A DNA stretch of 60,303 nt. It comes from SZUA-448 sp964602475. Lineage in GTDB: Bacteria > Bacillota > Clostridia > Lachnospirales > Lachnospiraceae. The notes beneath the pieces are model-generated. The model saw only the letters and a program-made list of their open reading frames with translations. It did no database searches and was not told the origin of the DNA. Of this stretch, positions 53,312 through 60,303 are shown one piece after another. The stretch is from positions 1 to 60,303 of the forward strand of contig CAZRRN010000013.1 of NCBI GenBank assembly GCA_964602475.1, written 5' to 3'. Each line of letters starts with the position of its first letter. Position 1 is the stretch's first letter. The position numbers and the translations under genes were made by a program.

Positions 53312-54469
53312 ATGGCTAAAAAGATAGATGCAAATTATATCTCTGCGCGCGATTCCAGAAGGATTTCGAAGGAGAACCGGAGAATCACCGATGAGATAGA
53401 AAAAAGAAGAAAAAGAAAAAATGTTCCGGAATCAGAGTATTTAACTAAAATGCACAATCCGGACAATGTTGTGGAGTTTGATGATGTTCACACATATTTT
53501 TTTACCGATATTGGTACGGTAAAGGCGGTTGACGGAGTTACCTTCGATGTTCCAAAGGGCAAAACCGTTGGTATTGTAGGTGAATCAGGCTGCGGAAAAT
53601 CTGTGACAAGTCTGTCTCTAATGCAGCTTGTTCAGCGTCCTCAGGGTCAGACTGTACAAGGGGAAATTCGTTTCGACTCGGGAGACAAGGTATATGATAT
53701 TGTAAAAACTCCGACAGTGGTAATGCAGACGATTCGCGGTGGAAAGATTTCCATGATTTTTCAGGAACCGATGACAAGCCTGAATCCGATCTTCCGAATC
53801 GGAGACCAGTTAAACGAGGTACTGGAGCTGCATGAAAAGGGGATAAAGAAAGAAGACAGAAAGGCACATTCGGTTGATCTTCTGAAAATGGTAGGAATTG
53901 CGAACAGTGAGGGTGTATATTTCATGTTCCCGCATGAACTTTCCGGAGGAATGCGTCAACGTGTTATGATTGCTATGGCGCTTGCCTGTCATCCAAAGCT
54001 GATTATTGCGGATGAACCTACAACAGCGTTAGATGTAACAATTCAGGCACAGATTCTTGATTTACTCAGAAATTTGAAGGATAAGATTAACAGCAGTATA
54101 ATGCTGATAACGCATGACCTTGGTGTGATTGCAGAAATGGCGGATTATGTTGTTGTCATGTATGCAGGTCGTGTGGTTGAAAAAGGAACGGTTGAAGATA
54201 TATTTCTTCATCCGGCACATCCGTATACATTAGGATTAATGGAAAGTAAGCCTGCGGTGAATAAGCAGGTTGAGAGACTTTACAATATCCCCGGAAATGT
54301 ACCGAATCCGGTAAATATGCCGAATTACTGTTATTTTAAGGATCGTTGTGCAAAATGCATCGATTGCTGTTCCGGACCATATCCGAAAGAAATCAGGCTT
54401 TCAGCAACGCATTCAACAGCCTGCTATCTGTATGAAGAAAAGGAGGCAGGAGATGGAAGCCAGAAATAA
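53312..54469 (+). CDS. Oligopeptide ABC transporter ATPase (DppD/OppD type)
   Basis: 385 residues. A basic N-terminal extension of about 50 residues is followed by the ATPase: Walker A GESGCGKS, Q-loop FQEPMTSLNP, signature LSGGMRQR, Walker B IIADEPTTALD and H-loop THDLG. The C-terminal OppD-type segment has clustered cysteines (YFKDRCAKCIDCC), which in this family can hold an iron-sulphur cluster. I chose ATG 53312 (GGAG six bases upstream); the frame runs back into repeat copy C. It overlaps the next gene by 17 bp. Confidence 0.93.
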   Translation: MAKKIDANYISARDSRRISKENRRITDEIEKRRKRKNVPESEYLTKMHNPDNVVEFDDVHTYFFTDIGTVKAVDGVTFDVPKGKTVGIVGESGCGKSVTSLSLMQLVQRPQGQTVQGEIRFDSGDKVYDIVKTPTVVMQTIRGGKISMIFQEPMTSLNPIFRIGDQLNEVLELHEKGIKKEDRKAHSVDLLKMVGIANSEGVYFMFPHELSGGMRQRVMIAMALACHPKLIIADEPTTALDVTIQAQILDLLRNLKDKINSSIMLITHDLGVIAEMADYVVVMYAGRVVEKGTVEDIFLHPAHPYTLGLMESKPAVNKQVERLYNIPGNVPNPVNMPNYCYFKDRCAKCIDCCSGPYPKEIRLSATHSTACYLYEEKEAGDGSQK

Positions 54470-55472
54470 AAACGTGGTTGATACAACGGAGCAATTGGTT
54501 CATGATGACCGTTATGTTTTGGAAGTGAATAATTTAAAAAAATATTTTCCGATTCGCTCCGGCTTGATGCAGAATGTTGTCGGTTATGTCAAAGCAGTTG
54601 ACGGAATCAGTTTCCGTATTGAACGTGGAACAACAATGGGTTTGGTTGGGGAATCCGGCTGTGGGAAGACAACGGTTGGAAAAACTGTTCTGTGTCTGAA
54701 TGATAAGACAAGTGGAGATGTGCTTTTTAACGGAATTGACATTCATTCCTTAAGCCATGCCGAGTTGACGAAGTTGCGTCCTAAAATGCAGATGATTTTT
54801 CAGGATCCTTATTCCAGTCTTTCTCCGCGTCTTCCAATCGATGAAATCATTGGAGAAGCAGTGAAAGAGCACAATATTGTTTCGAAGAGCGAATATAATG
54901 ATTATATTGACAGAATTATGAAGTCCTGTGGGCTGCAGCCATACCATAAAAACCGGTATCCACATGAATTTTCAGGAGGTCAGAGACAAAGAATCTGTAT
55001 TGCCCGTGCTCTTGCATTGAATCCGGAATTCATTATCTGCGATGAACCGGTATCGGCACTGGATGTTTCCATTCAGGCGCAGATTATCAATCTGCTGATG
55101 GATCTGCAAAAGGAATTTAAGCTGGCGTATCTTTTTATTTCCCATGATCTTTCTGTGGTAGAACATATTTCTGATACTGTAGGAGTTATGTACCTTGGAA
55201 GTATGGTAGAATACGCTGACAAGAAGAGCATCTTTTCCAACCCGTTGCATCCGTATACAAAAGCCTTATTTAGTGCAATTCCTCTTCCTGATCCGACCAT
55301 AAAAATGAATCGGATTATATTGGAGGGTAGTATTCCTTCACCGGCAAATCCACCGTCCGGATGCAAATTTCATACACGATGCAAGGATTGTATGGAGATC
55401 TGTAAGACAACGACACCGGAAGCAAAAGAAATGGAGCCAGGGCATACTGTATGCTGTCATCTGTACGATTAA
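54453..55472 (+). CDS. Oligopeptide ABC transporter ATPase (DppF/OppF type)
   Basis: 339 residues with Walker A GESGCGKT, Q-loop FQDPYSSLSPR, signature FSGGQRQR, Walker B ICDEPVSALD, H-loop SHDLS and the C-terminal oligopeptide-transporter segment with CKFHTRCKDCMEIC. It is the second ATPase of the operon. ATG 54453 has AGGAGG six bases upstream and lies inside the oppD end. The frame extends to 54348 without support. Confidence 0.93.
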   Translation: MEARNKNVVDTTEQLVHDDRYVLEVNNLKKYFPIRSGLMQNVVGYVKAVDGISFRIERGTTMGLVGESGCGKTTVGKTVLCLNDKTSGDVLFNGIDIHSLSHAELTKLRPKMQMIFQDPYSSLSPRLPIDEIIGEAVKEHNIVSKSEYNDYIDRIMKSCGLQPYHKNRYPHEFSGGQRQRICIARALALNPEFIICDEPVSALDVSIQAQIINLLMDLQKEFKLAYLFISHDLSVVEHISDTVGVMYLGSMVEYADKKSIFSNPLHPYTKALFSAIPLPDPTIKMNRIILEGSIPSPANPPSGCKFHTRCKDCMEICKTTTPEAKEMEPGHTVCCHLYD

Positions 55473-55519
55473 TCAGGCAACAGTACTCAATGAATCCGAA
55501 TATATTTGGATGGAGTAAA

Positions 55520-55783
55520 ATGGCAAAAAAGATTATTGTTAATGAAGAAGACGACGAAGATAATATAGTGATTGCCAACATGAATGTTGAAGGTATGCCT
55601 TGGTATCATAAGGAGGAGACAAAGAAAGAACCAACGAATACTTTGAATCCTCAGGAGCAGGCGAGCTGGAAGGATACCTTTTTTATCATGTTCGGTGCAC
55701 TGAAAGCAGCACTTCTGATTGTTCTTATATTCAGTGCTGCACTGGTTTTATTTACATTATTTTGCACCAATATATGGTTGTAA
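55520..55783 (+). CDS. Small single-span membrane protein
   Basis: 87 residues: an acidic N-terminus (IIVNEEDDEDNIV), a Pro/Lys-rich middle, and one long hydrophobic segment near the C-terminus (about 62-84). GGAG lies four bases before the ATG. It follows oppF by 47 bp and may be co-transcribed. No family recognised. Confidence 0.68.
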   Translation: MAKKIIVNEEDDEDNIVIANMNVEGMPWYHKEETKKEPTNTLNPQEQASWKDTFFIMFGALKAALLIVLIFSAALVLFTLFCTNIWL

Positions 55784-55845
55784 CAGATTAAAAAACCGAC
55801 AATAGCCGCATGAACTGTGGCACTATGAATGGAGGATCAAATCAT

Positions 55846-56463
55846 ATGAAGATTAAAGCAATCATGATACCAAAGCATAAAATGTATATGATTACATTAA
55901 ATGAATCAGTTCGTGAAGCGATACATATGATAGACGAACACAATATGCTGTCACTTCCGGTCATTGATAATGACAAATTCATTGGAGCTTTATCAAAACA
56001 GCATATTTATGAGACCTTTTTCAAGTCGGACGGAATTACAAGAGAGGACTTTCTAAATAAAAAGGTTTCGGAATTCATGCATACCAAGCTGGTCTTTGCC
56101 AAAGAAAATACAACAATAGAAAAGGCAGCGGAGATGTTTATTGCCTCCAAATTCCGCTTTATTCCCGTGTTGAATGAAAATGATGAGTTTACAGGAATAG
56201 TAACTCAACAGGCAGTTTTTAAGGAATATCAGAAGCTGTTCGGAAGCGGTTATCATACGCTGACAATTTGTTTCTATGATTATCAGGGAACACTTGCCAG
56301 ACTGGCAACCATGATCGCGAAAGAAGGCGGGAATATAAAAAACTCTGTTGTAATCAATACAGATACAATGGGTTTACATGAATTATTCTTAAGAATCGAA
56401 TGTGATGATTTTGAAAAGATTGTTACAGCGCTTGTAAAAGAAGGATATGATGTGAGACGCTGA
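55846..56463 (+). CDS. CBS-domain pair with C-terminal ACT domain
   Basis: 205 residues: two CBS motifs (about 1-125; SLPVIDNDKFIGALS and FIPVLNENDEFTGIVT) followed by an ACT domain (about 135-205; LTICFYDYQGTLARLATMIAKEGGNI). It resembles the AcuB-like CBS-ACT proteins that sense adenine nucleotides and amino acids. The target is unknown. GGAGG lies ten bases before ATG 55846; the frame opens at 55810. A terminator follows. Confidence 0.88.
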   Translation: MKIKAIMIPKHKMYMITLNESVREAIHMIDEHNMLSLPVIDNDKFIGALSKQHIYETFFKSDGITREDFLNKKVSEFMHTKLVFAKENTTIEKAAEMFIASKFRFIPVLNENDEFTGIVTQQAVFKEYQKLFGSGYHTLTICFYDYQGTLARLATMIAKEGGNIKNSVVINTDTMGLHELFLRIECDDFEKIVTALVKEGYDVRR

Positions 56464-56499
56464 ATTAGTTTTAAGTTCTATCAGGGGTTATTATAGAAG

Positions 56500-56536
56500 C
56501 AGTCCGGAGGGTTCTTTTTCCGGACTGTTGTATTTT
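56500..56536 (+). terminator. Rho-independent terminator after the CBS-ACT gene
   Basis: CAGTCCGGA (56500-56508) pairs with TCCGGACTG (56519-56527), followed by TTGTATTTT. Confidence 0.82.
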
Positions 56537-56549
56537 AAATGTATTATAC

Positions 56550-56619
56550 AGAACAAACATTCGAAAAAGACTTGTCAAAATGAGAACGATGTGATATTAT
56601 AATAACAAACATATGTTCG
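56550..56619 (+). promoter_or_regulatory. Promoter flanked by two LexA-like boxes
   Basis: Promoter: TTGTCA (56572-56577), 17-bp spacer, TATTAT (56595-56600). Box 1 is AGAACAAACATTCG (56550-56563), upstream of the -35. Box 2 is CAAACATATGTTCG (56606-56619), over the probable transcription start. Compared with the Firmicute SOS pattern CGAAC-N4-GTTCG, box 1 has two differences and box 2 one. The two genes downstream are predicted DNA-repair genes, which supports SOS control. Confidence 0.65.
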
Positions 56620-56636
56620 GACTTCGGAGGACAGGA

Positions 56637-58223
56637 ATGATTATCAGTGAAGATATGACAATTGAACGAAAACTGACAATTCTGGCAGATGCCGCCAAGT
56701 ATGATGTAGCATGCACATCCAGTGGAGTAGAGAGGAAGGGAAGAAGTGGGATGACAGGTAATTCTTCCGCCTGTGGAATCTGTCATACATTTGCAGCTGA
56801 CGGACGATGTATTTCGCTGTTGAAGATACTTTATACCAATGAATGCATTTATGACTGTAAGTACTGCGCCAACCGCTCATCGAATGATACGGTAAGAGCT
56901 TCCTTTACTCCGGAAGAGTTATGTGAATTGACAATAGGTTTTTACAGACGGAATTATATTGAAGGATTGTTTTTAAGCTCTGGGATTCTTCATTCACCGA
57001 ATGAAACAATGGAACAGATCTGCAAAGCGCTTCGTATGTTGAGAGAGCAGTATATGTTTAATGGATACATACACTGCAAAGCGATTCCCGGAGCTGATCC
57101 GTCCCTGATTGAGATGTGCGGCTGGTATGCAGACCGGATGAGTACAAATCTTGAATTACCAACCGCAGAAAGTCTACGTCAGCTTGCACCGCATAAAAGC
57201 AGAAAGAATATTCTTCTTCCGATTCGCCAGATTCAAGACGGAATTGCGGAAAGTCATGCATTGATTGGAATGTCTGGAGGAAATAAGGGAGCTTATTGGT
57301 ATACCCAACAGCATTTAGAAGGAGATTACAGCGAATTTACCGGTGGTGTGAAGCAGGTAATGAAAGACCGGGAGCGTCTGGCGGCGAGAATTAATCAAAG
57401 GATGAATTCAGGACAAAGACGATTAGAACAGCCGGAGCAGGAGATCGAGCTTAGTAATGGTTCTGTTTCAACCATTCAGTTACCGGAACCTGCATATGCG
57501 GAACGTTTACGCTTTATGAATGAGATGACAGGAAAGCGGGGCTTTGTTCCTGCAGGGCAGAGTTCACAGATGATTGTCGGAGCAACTCCTGAAAGCGATC
57601 TTCAGATTATTAGTGTATCGGAAGCATTATATGAAAGATTTGATCTGAAACGAGTGTTTTATTCGGCTTTTGTACGTCTGAATGATGACAGTGCGCTTCC
57701 TGTCTTACCGGGTGGTCCCCCGCTTCTGCGAGAGCACCGTTTGTATCAGGCGGATTGGTTGCTTCGTTTTTACGGATTTCGTTCTGCAGAGCTACTGAGT
57801 GAACAGCGTCCTAATTTCAATATTTATCTGGATCCCAAATGCAATTGGGCATTAGGGCACCTTGAACAGTTTCCGATCGAAGTCAATACGGCAGATTATT
57901 TTACTCTTCTTCGTGTTCCAGGAATCGGTCCGAAATCAGCAAGAAGAATTGTTGCAGCCAGAAAATCTTCTGCCCTTGATTTTGATGACCTTAAGAAAAT
58001 CGGTGTAGTCTTAAAGAGGGCTGTTTATTTTATAATGTGCCGTGGAAAGATGATTTACAGAAAAAGAATGGATGAGAATACAATTCTGAGTCGTCTGATT
58101 GGTGAAGAAGCAGGAACGTGCCGTCAGATTATTGATTCCGGTATGACATACCGGCAGCTCTCGCTCTTTGATACGATGTCAGATCCGAATCTGAATGGAC
58201 AAAGAAAAATAGGAATAGGATAA
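56637..58223 (+). CDS. Radical SAM protein, putative DNA modification/repair (TIGR03916 type)
   Basis: 528 residues. The radical-SAM cluster motif is CIYDCKYC (Cys70, Cys74, Cys77; CxxxCxxC), with a preceding CGICHTFAADGRC segment. A helix-hairpin-helix DNA-binding motif lies near residues 424-440 (LLRVPGIGPKSARRIVAAR). The combination matches the family linked to uracil-DNA-glycosylase-like genes, usually paired with the protein encoded next. The exact reaction is unknown. ATG 56637 has GGAGG six bases upstream; the frame opens at 56613. Confidence 0.88.
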   Translation: MIISEDMTIERKLTILADAAKYDVACTSSGVERKGRSGMTGNSSACGICHTFAADGRCISLLKILYTNECIYDCKYCANRSSNDTVRASFTPEELCELTIGFYRRNYIEGLFLSSGILHSPNETMEQICKALRMLREQYMFNGYIHCKAIPGADPSLIEMCGWYADRMSTNLELPTAESLRQLAPHKSRKNILLPIRQIQDGIAESHALIGMSGGNKGAYWYTQQHLEGDYSEFTGGVKQVMKDRERLAARINQRMNSGQRRLEQPEQEIELSNGSVSTIQLPEPAYAERLRFMNEMTGKRGFVPAGQSSQMIVGATPESDLQIISVSEALYERFDLKRVFYSAFVRLNDDSALPVLPGGPPLLREHRLYQADWLLRFYGFRSAELLSEQRPNFNIYLDPKCNWALGHLEQFPIEVNTADYFTLLRVPGIGPKSARRIVAARKSSALDFDDLKKIGVVLKRAVYFIMCRGKMIYRKRMDENTILSRLIGEEAGTCRQIIDSGMTYRQLSLFDTMSDPNLNGQRKIGIG

Positions 58224-58275
58224 GCATTTAGCATTCATAAATAAGAATACAAAGAAAGCTTCGGAAAGGAAAATA

Positions 58276-59046
58276 ATGTTTATTTACCGATGTGAGGATA
58301 GTGTTGATGGAATCTTTACGGCCGTGTATGATGCATGGGCCTCAGGCTATGGGCTGAAAAATGTCCGAATTGAAGTAATCAATGGAAGAGATGATTATTA
58401 TAACATGGAATTATTTGCAACTTACATTGATGTTACAGTACAAGAACAAAAAGCAGAAAAGGTTGCCTCATCCATTCAACGGAAGATATCGGAAGAAGCT
58501 TACCAAATGGTTCTTTATTCGGCACTTTCAGACAGCCCATGGAAAGCAGATTATATTCTACACTTTCTGGAACTTGGTTTTCGCTTCGGAGGGAATGTAA
58601 TCCATCGACTGCAGGAAGAAGCGGTACGTGATATTTTTGAACTGAATCGATATGTGGGAAATGAGCTTCACTTATTCAAGGGCTTTTTGCGTTTTGAAGA
58701 GATAGAATCAGGGATCCTATTTGCAAAATATGAACCGAAAGCAGATTTAACGGGACTATTAATGACGCATTTTACTGATCGCTTTCCGGAAGAAAACCTT
58801 ATAATTCTGGATGTCGTCAGAAAGAAAGCAGCATTTTATGAAACCGGAAAAGAATTTTTTGTTGCTCCGGTTCCGGAGGAATTTGTGTATATTTCAGATA
58901 AAGCAAACGAAGAAGAGGAAACCTATAAAAAATTGTGGAAGACCTATTTCCACAGCATTGCAATTGAAGCCAGAACTAATTATAAATTACAGCGTAACAT
59001 GATTCGCTTGCACTTCAGAAAGCATGTTACTGAATTTATGACGTAA
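58276..59046 (+). CDS. TIGR03915-type putative DNA metabolism protein, partner of the radical SAM protein
   Basis: 256 residues, soluble, opening with YRCEDSVDGIFTAVYDAWASG, the hallmark of this family, with a conserved W-K-T-Y-F-H-S-I-A-I-E-A-R-x-N segment near the end. In many genomes it is adjacent to the radical SAM gene and sometimes fused to a uracil-DNA-glycosylase-like domain; that fusion is absent here. GGAAAGGA precedes the ATG. Its end overlaps the converging HAD-GNAT gene by 11 bp. Confidence 0.86.
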   Translation: MFIYRCEDSVDGIFTAVYDAWASGYGLKNVRIEVINGRDDYYNMELFATYIDVTVQEQKAEKVASSIQRKISEEAYQMVLYSALSDSPWKADYILHFLELGFRFGGNVIHRLQEEAVRDIFELNRYVGNELHLFKGFLRFEEIESGILFAKYEPKADLTGLLMTHFTDRFPEENLIILDVVRKKAAFYETGKEFFVAPVPEEFVYISDKANEEEETYKKLWKTYFHSIAIEARTNYKLQRNMIRLHFRKHVTEFMT

Positions 59047-60214
59047 TCACATAAAGTTCACAGGAACGACCATTTTTTAGAAGTTCTTTTTCAAGGTGCA
59101 TACCAAGCTTTTTTGCGAGCTTAATTGAACGTGTATTTGTTTTGTCAATCAGAGCAACAACACGGGGAATGGTTAGTTCATGAAAAGCATATCGAAGGAC
59201 TGCAGAGGTACATTCATAGGCATAACCGCATCCCCAGTGCTTTGTATCAAGAAGATAACCAAGCTCGATTTCAGAAACAGAATCAATGATATTATTCTGT
59301 ATTCCACAGCGGCCGATTAATTCACCGTTGTCCTTTTGAAATACGCCCCAATAACCGTATCCGTAGAAGGCATATACATTTTTAATGTATGCTTTGTGTT
59401 TTTCAATTTCAAGTTCTAGATAATGATCAATATCGTCAATGAACTGTCGGACTTCGTCGGACTGATAGATTACATACATCTTTTTTATATCATCCACTGA
59501 AAGTTCACGAATGATCAATCGCTCAGTTTCACAGACAGTAACAGGTTCTCCGTTTAAATGCTGAAAGGTTTGTATAATGAATTTGGCATCCACCTCTTGA
59601 AATCCTTCGATAATATATTCAACATCACTCATATTCTGTTTTCCTGAATGGGGGTTAAAGAACCCAATTCTGGACATAGAGGCAGCGTTTGCAGCTGTAA
59701 GTCCGATGCAGGAATCTGAAATCACCAAACATTCTGCAGGTAAAACTCCCATTTTGGAAGCGCAGGAACAGAGAAGATCAGAAGCGGGAAGCGGATTTGT
59801 GACAGTATCTACGGAAGCAGTGGCAGATAAATAGGGATGGATATTAAGATATTTCAAGGCATTATGAATAAATTCTGCTGAAGAGGAAGAGACAACCCCT
59901 ATTTTAATATTGTGAGTATCAAGATCCTTGATAAAAGGCAGAACATCAGGAATAATCGGAAACCCAGAATTCACAAGTAAATGATTACGAATTTCGGTAT
60001 AGTCCTGTAATAGTTCATTTAATGATGCAGGAAGCCGGTAAATTCGCTTAATGGCTTCTAGCATCTGGGATTCTCGACTGTCAGAAAAGCTGAGACAAAA
60101 ATCATCGGATAGATTTAAATCATAATGCTTCATGGTTTCTTTCATTGCAATTATACGAACCGGTTCAATGTCAAGAATAACACCATCCAAGTCAAGAATA
60201 ACTGCTTTCAGCAT
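59036..60214 (-). CDS. HAD-family phosphatase fused to a GNAT acetyltransferase
   Basis: 392 residues. The N-terminal HAD domain (1-215) has the nucleophile motif DLDGVILD, VVSSSS (motif II) and ISDSCIGLTAA (motif IV), like beta-phosphoglucomutase-type hydrolases. The C-terminal RimJ/RimL-type GNAT domain (about 225-392) has ERLIIREL, ELGYLLDTKHWGCGYA and NTRSIKLAKKLGM. No substrate can be named. AAGGAGG lies seven bases before the ATG. There is no adjacent operon partner, and the gene converges on the DNA-repair pair. Confidence 0.88.
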   Translation of the reverse strand: MLKAVILDLDGVILDIEPVRIIAMKETMKHYDLNLSDDFCLSFSDSRESQMLEAIKRIYRLPASLNELLQDYTEIRNHLLVNSGFPIIPDVLPFIKDLDTHNIKIGVVSSSSAEFIHNALKYLNIHPYLSATASVDTVTNPLPASDLLCSCASKMGVLPAECLVISDSCIGLTAANAASMSRIGFFNPHSGKQNMSDVEYIIEGFQEVDAKFIIQTFQHLNGEPVTVCETERLIIRELSVDDIKKMYVIYQSDEVRQFIDDIDHYLELEIEKHKAYIKNVYAFYGYGYWGVFQKDNGELIGRCGIQNNIIDSVSEIELGYLLDTKHWGCGYAYECTSAVLRYAFHELTIPRVVALIDKTNTRSIKLAKKLGMHLEKELLKNGRSCELYVITS

Positions 60215-60242
60215 AGCGCTTCCTCCTTAGTATAACATAGTG

Positions 60243-60299
60243 ATTCAGTACTTTATTACAGTATACCACGTTTTTTTAATTAATCAAATAATTCAGTAC
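60243..60299 (-). promoter_or_regulatory. Promoter of the HAD-GNAT gene with a flanking direct repeat
   Basis: Minus strand: TTGATT (60282-60287), 16-bp spacer, TATACT (60260-60265). The 9-mer ATTCAGTAC occurs at 60243-60251 and 60291-60299, on either side of the promoter, and could be a pair of operator half-sites. Confidence 0.55.
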
Positions 60300-60303
60300 A
60301 CTG

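Overview
The window looks like a chromosomal segment of a gut-type Clostridia, most probably a Lachnospiraceae member. The grounds are Gram-positive style lipoproteins and ribosome binding sites, sigma-A-like promoters, a beta-mannan degradation route of the kind known from Roseburia and Ruminococcus, SpoIID-like and DUF1292 proteins, and a double-glycine leader peptide with a C39 exporter. No tRNA, rRNA, CRISPR array, transposase, integrase or relaxase was recognised. No stretch without a gene exceeds about 300 bases.

Layout. 1-2.8 kb (minus strand): aromatic amino acid genes aroF-tyrA-aroB, with aroB running off the left edge. 3.0-8.6 kb: a polysaccharide deacetylase, a SpoIID-like protein, a small basic protein, L-fucose isomerase and a divergent LysR regulator. 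8.7-12.1 kb: topoisomerase III and N-acetylglucosamine-6-phosphate deacetylase. 12.2-18.3 kb: a mannan operon (GH27 alpha-galactosidase, AGE-type 2-epimerase, GH130 mannosylglucose phosphorylase, CE17-like acetyl esterase, mannose-6-phosphate isomerase). Together these would strip galactose and acetyl groups, epimerise mannobiose, phosphorolyse it, and feed mannose phosphate into glycolysis.

18.5-40.95 kb is an uninterrupted plus-strand block and the most unusual part. It starts with a LytTR regulator whose receiver has lost its phosphorylation residues, followed by a STAS anti-sigma antagonist. A type IV secretion-like machine comes next: VirD4/TraG ATPase, two paralogous VirB6-like membrane proteins, a PrgI/VirB3-VirB4 fusion ATPase and a VirB2-like pilin. 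It also encodes a CPBP protease, surface proteins and a solute-binding lipoprotein, but no DNA-processing genes. Then comes a peptide cassette: double-glycine precursor, GNAT protein, C39-peptidase ABC protein with a degenerate ATPase, and a second ABC protein. The block ends with an RsbW-like kinase, a natural partner for the distant STAS protein.

41-60 kb holds accessory and transport genes: DUF1292, a membrane spermidine-synthase-like protein, a C-GCAxxG-C-C protein, a GNAT, an NMT1/Ssu-type ABC pair without its binding protein, and two small membrane proteins. A complete oligopeptide/dipeptide ABC operon follows, whose second permease carries a large repeat-containing insertion. The right end has a CBS-ACT protein, a radical-SAM DNA-repair pair under a promoter flanked by two LexA-like boxes, and a HAD-GNAT fusion.

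A structured repeat of about 80-97 bp occurs three times, always in the same orientation and just before a start codon (STAS gene, peptide precursor, oppD). It links three otherwise separate operons and is, with the type IV-like machine and the peptide cassette, the main candidate for something undescribed.
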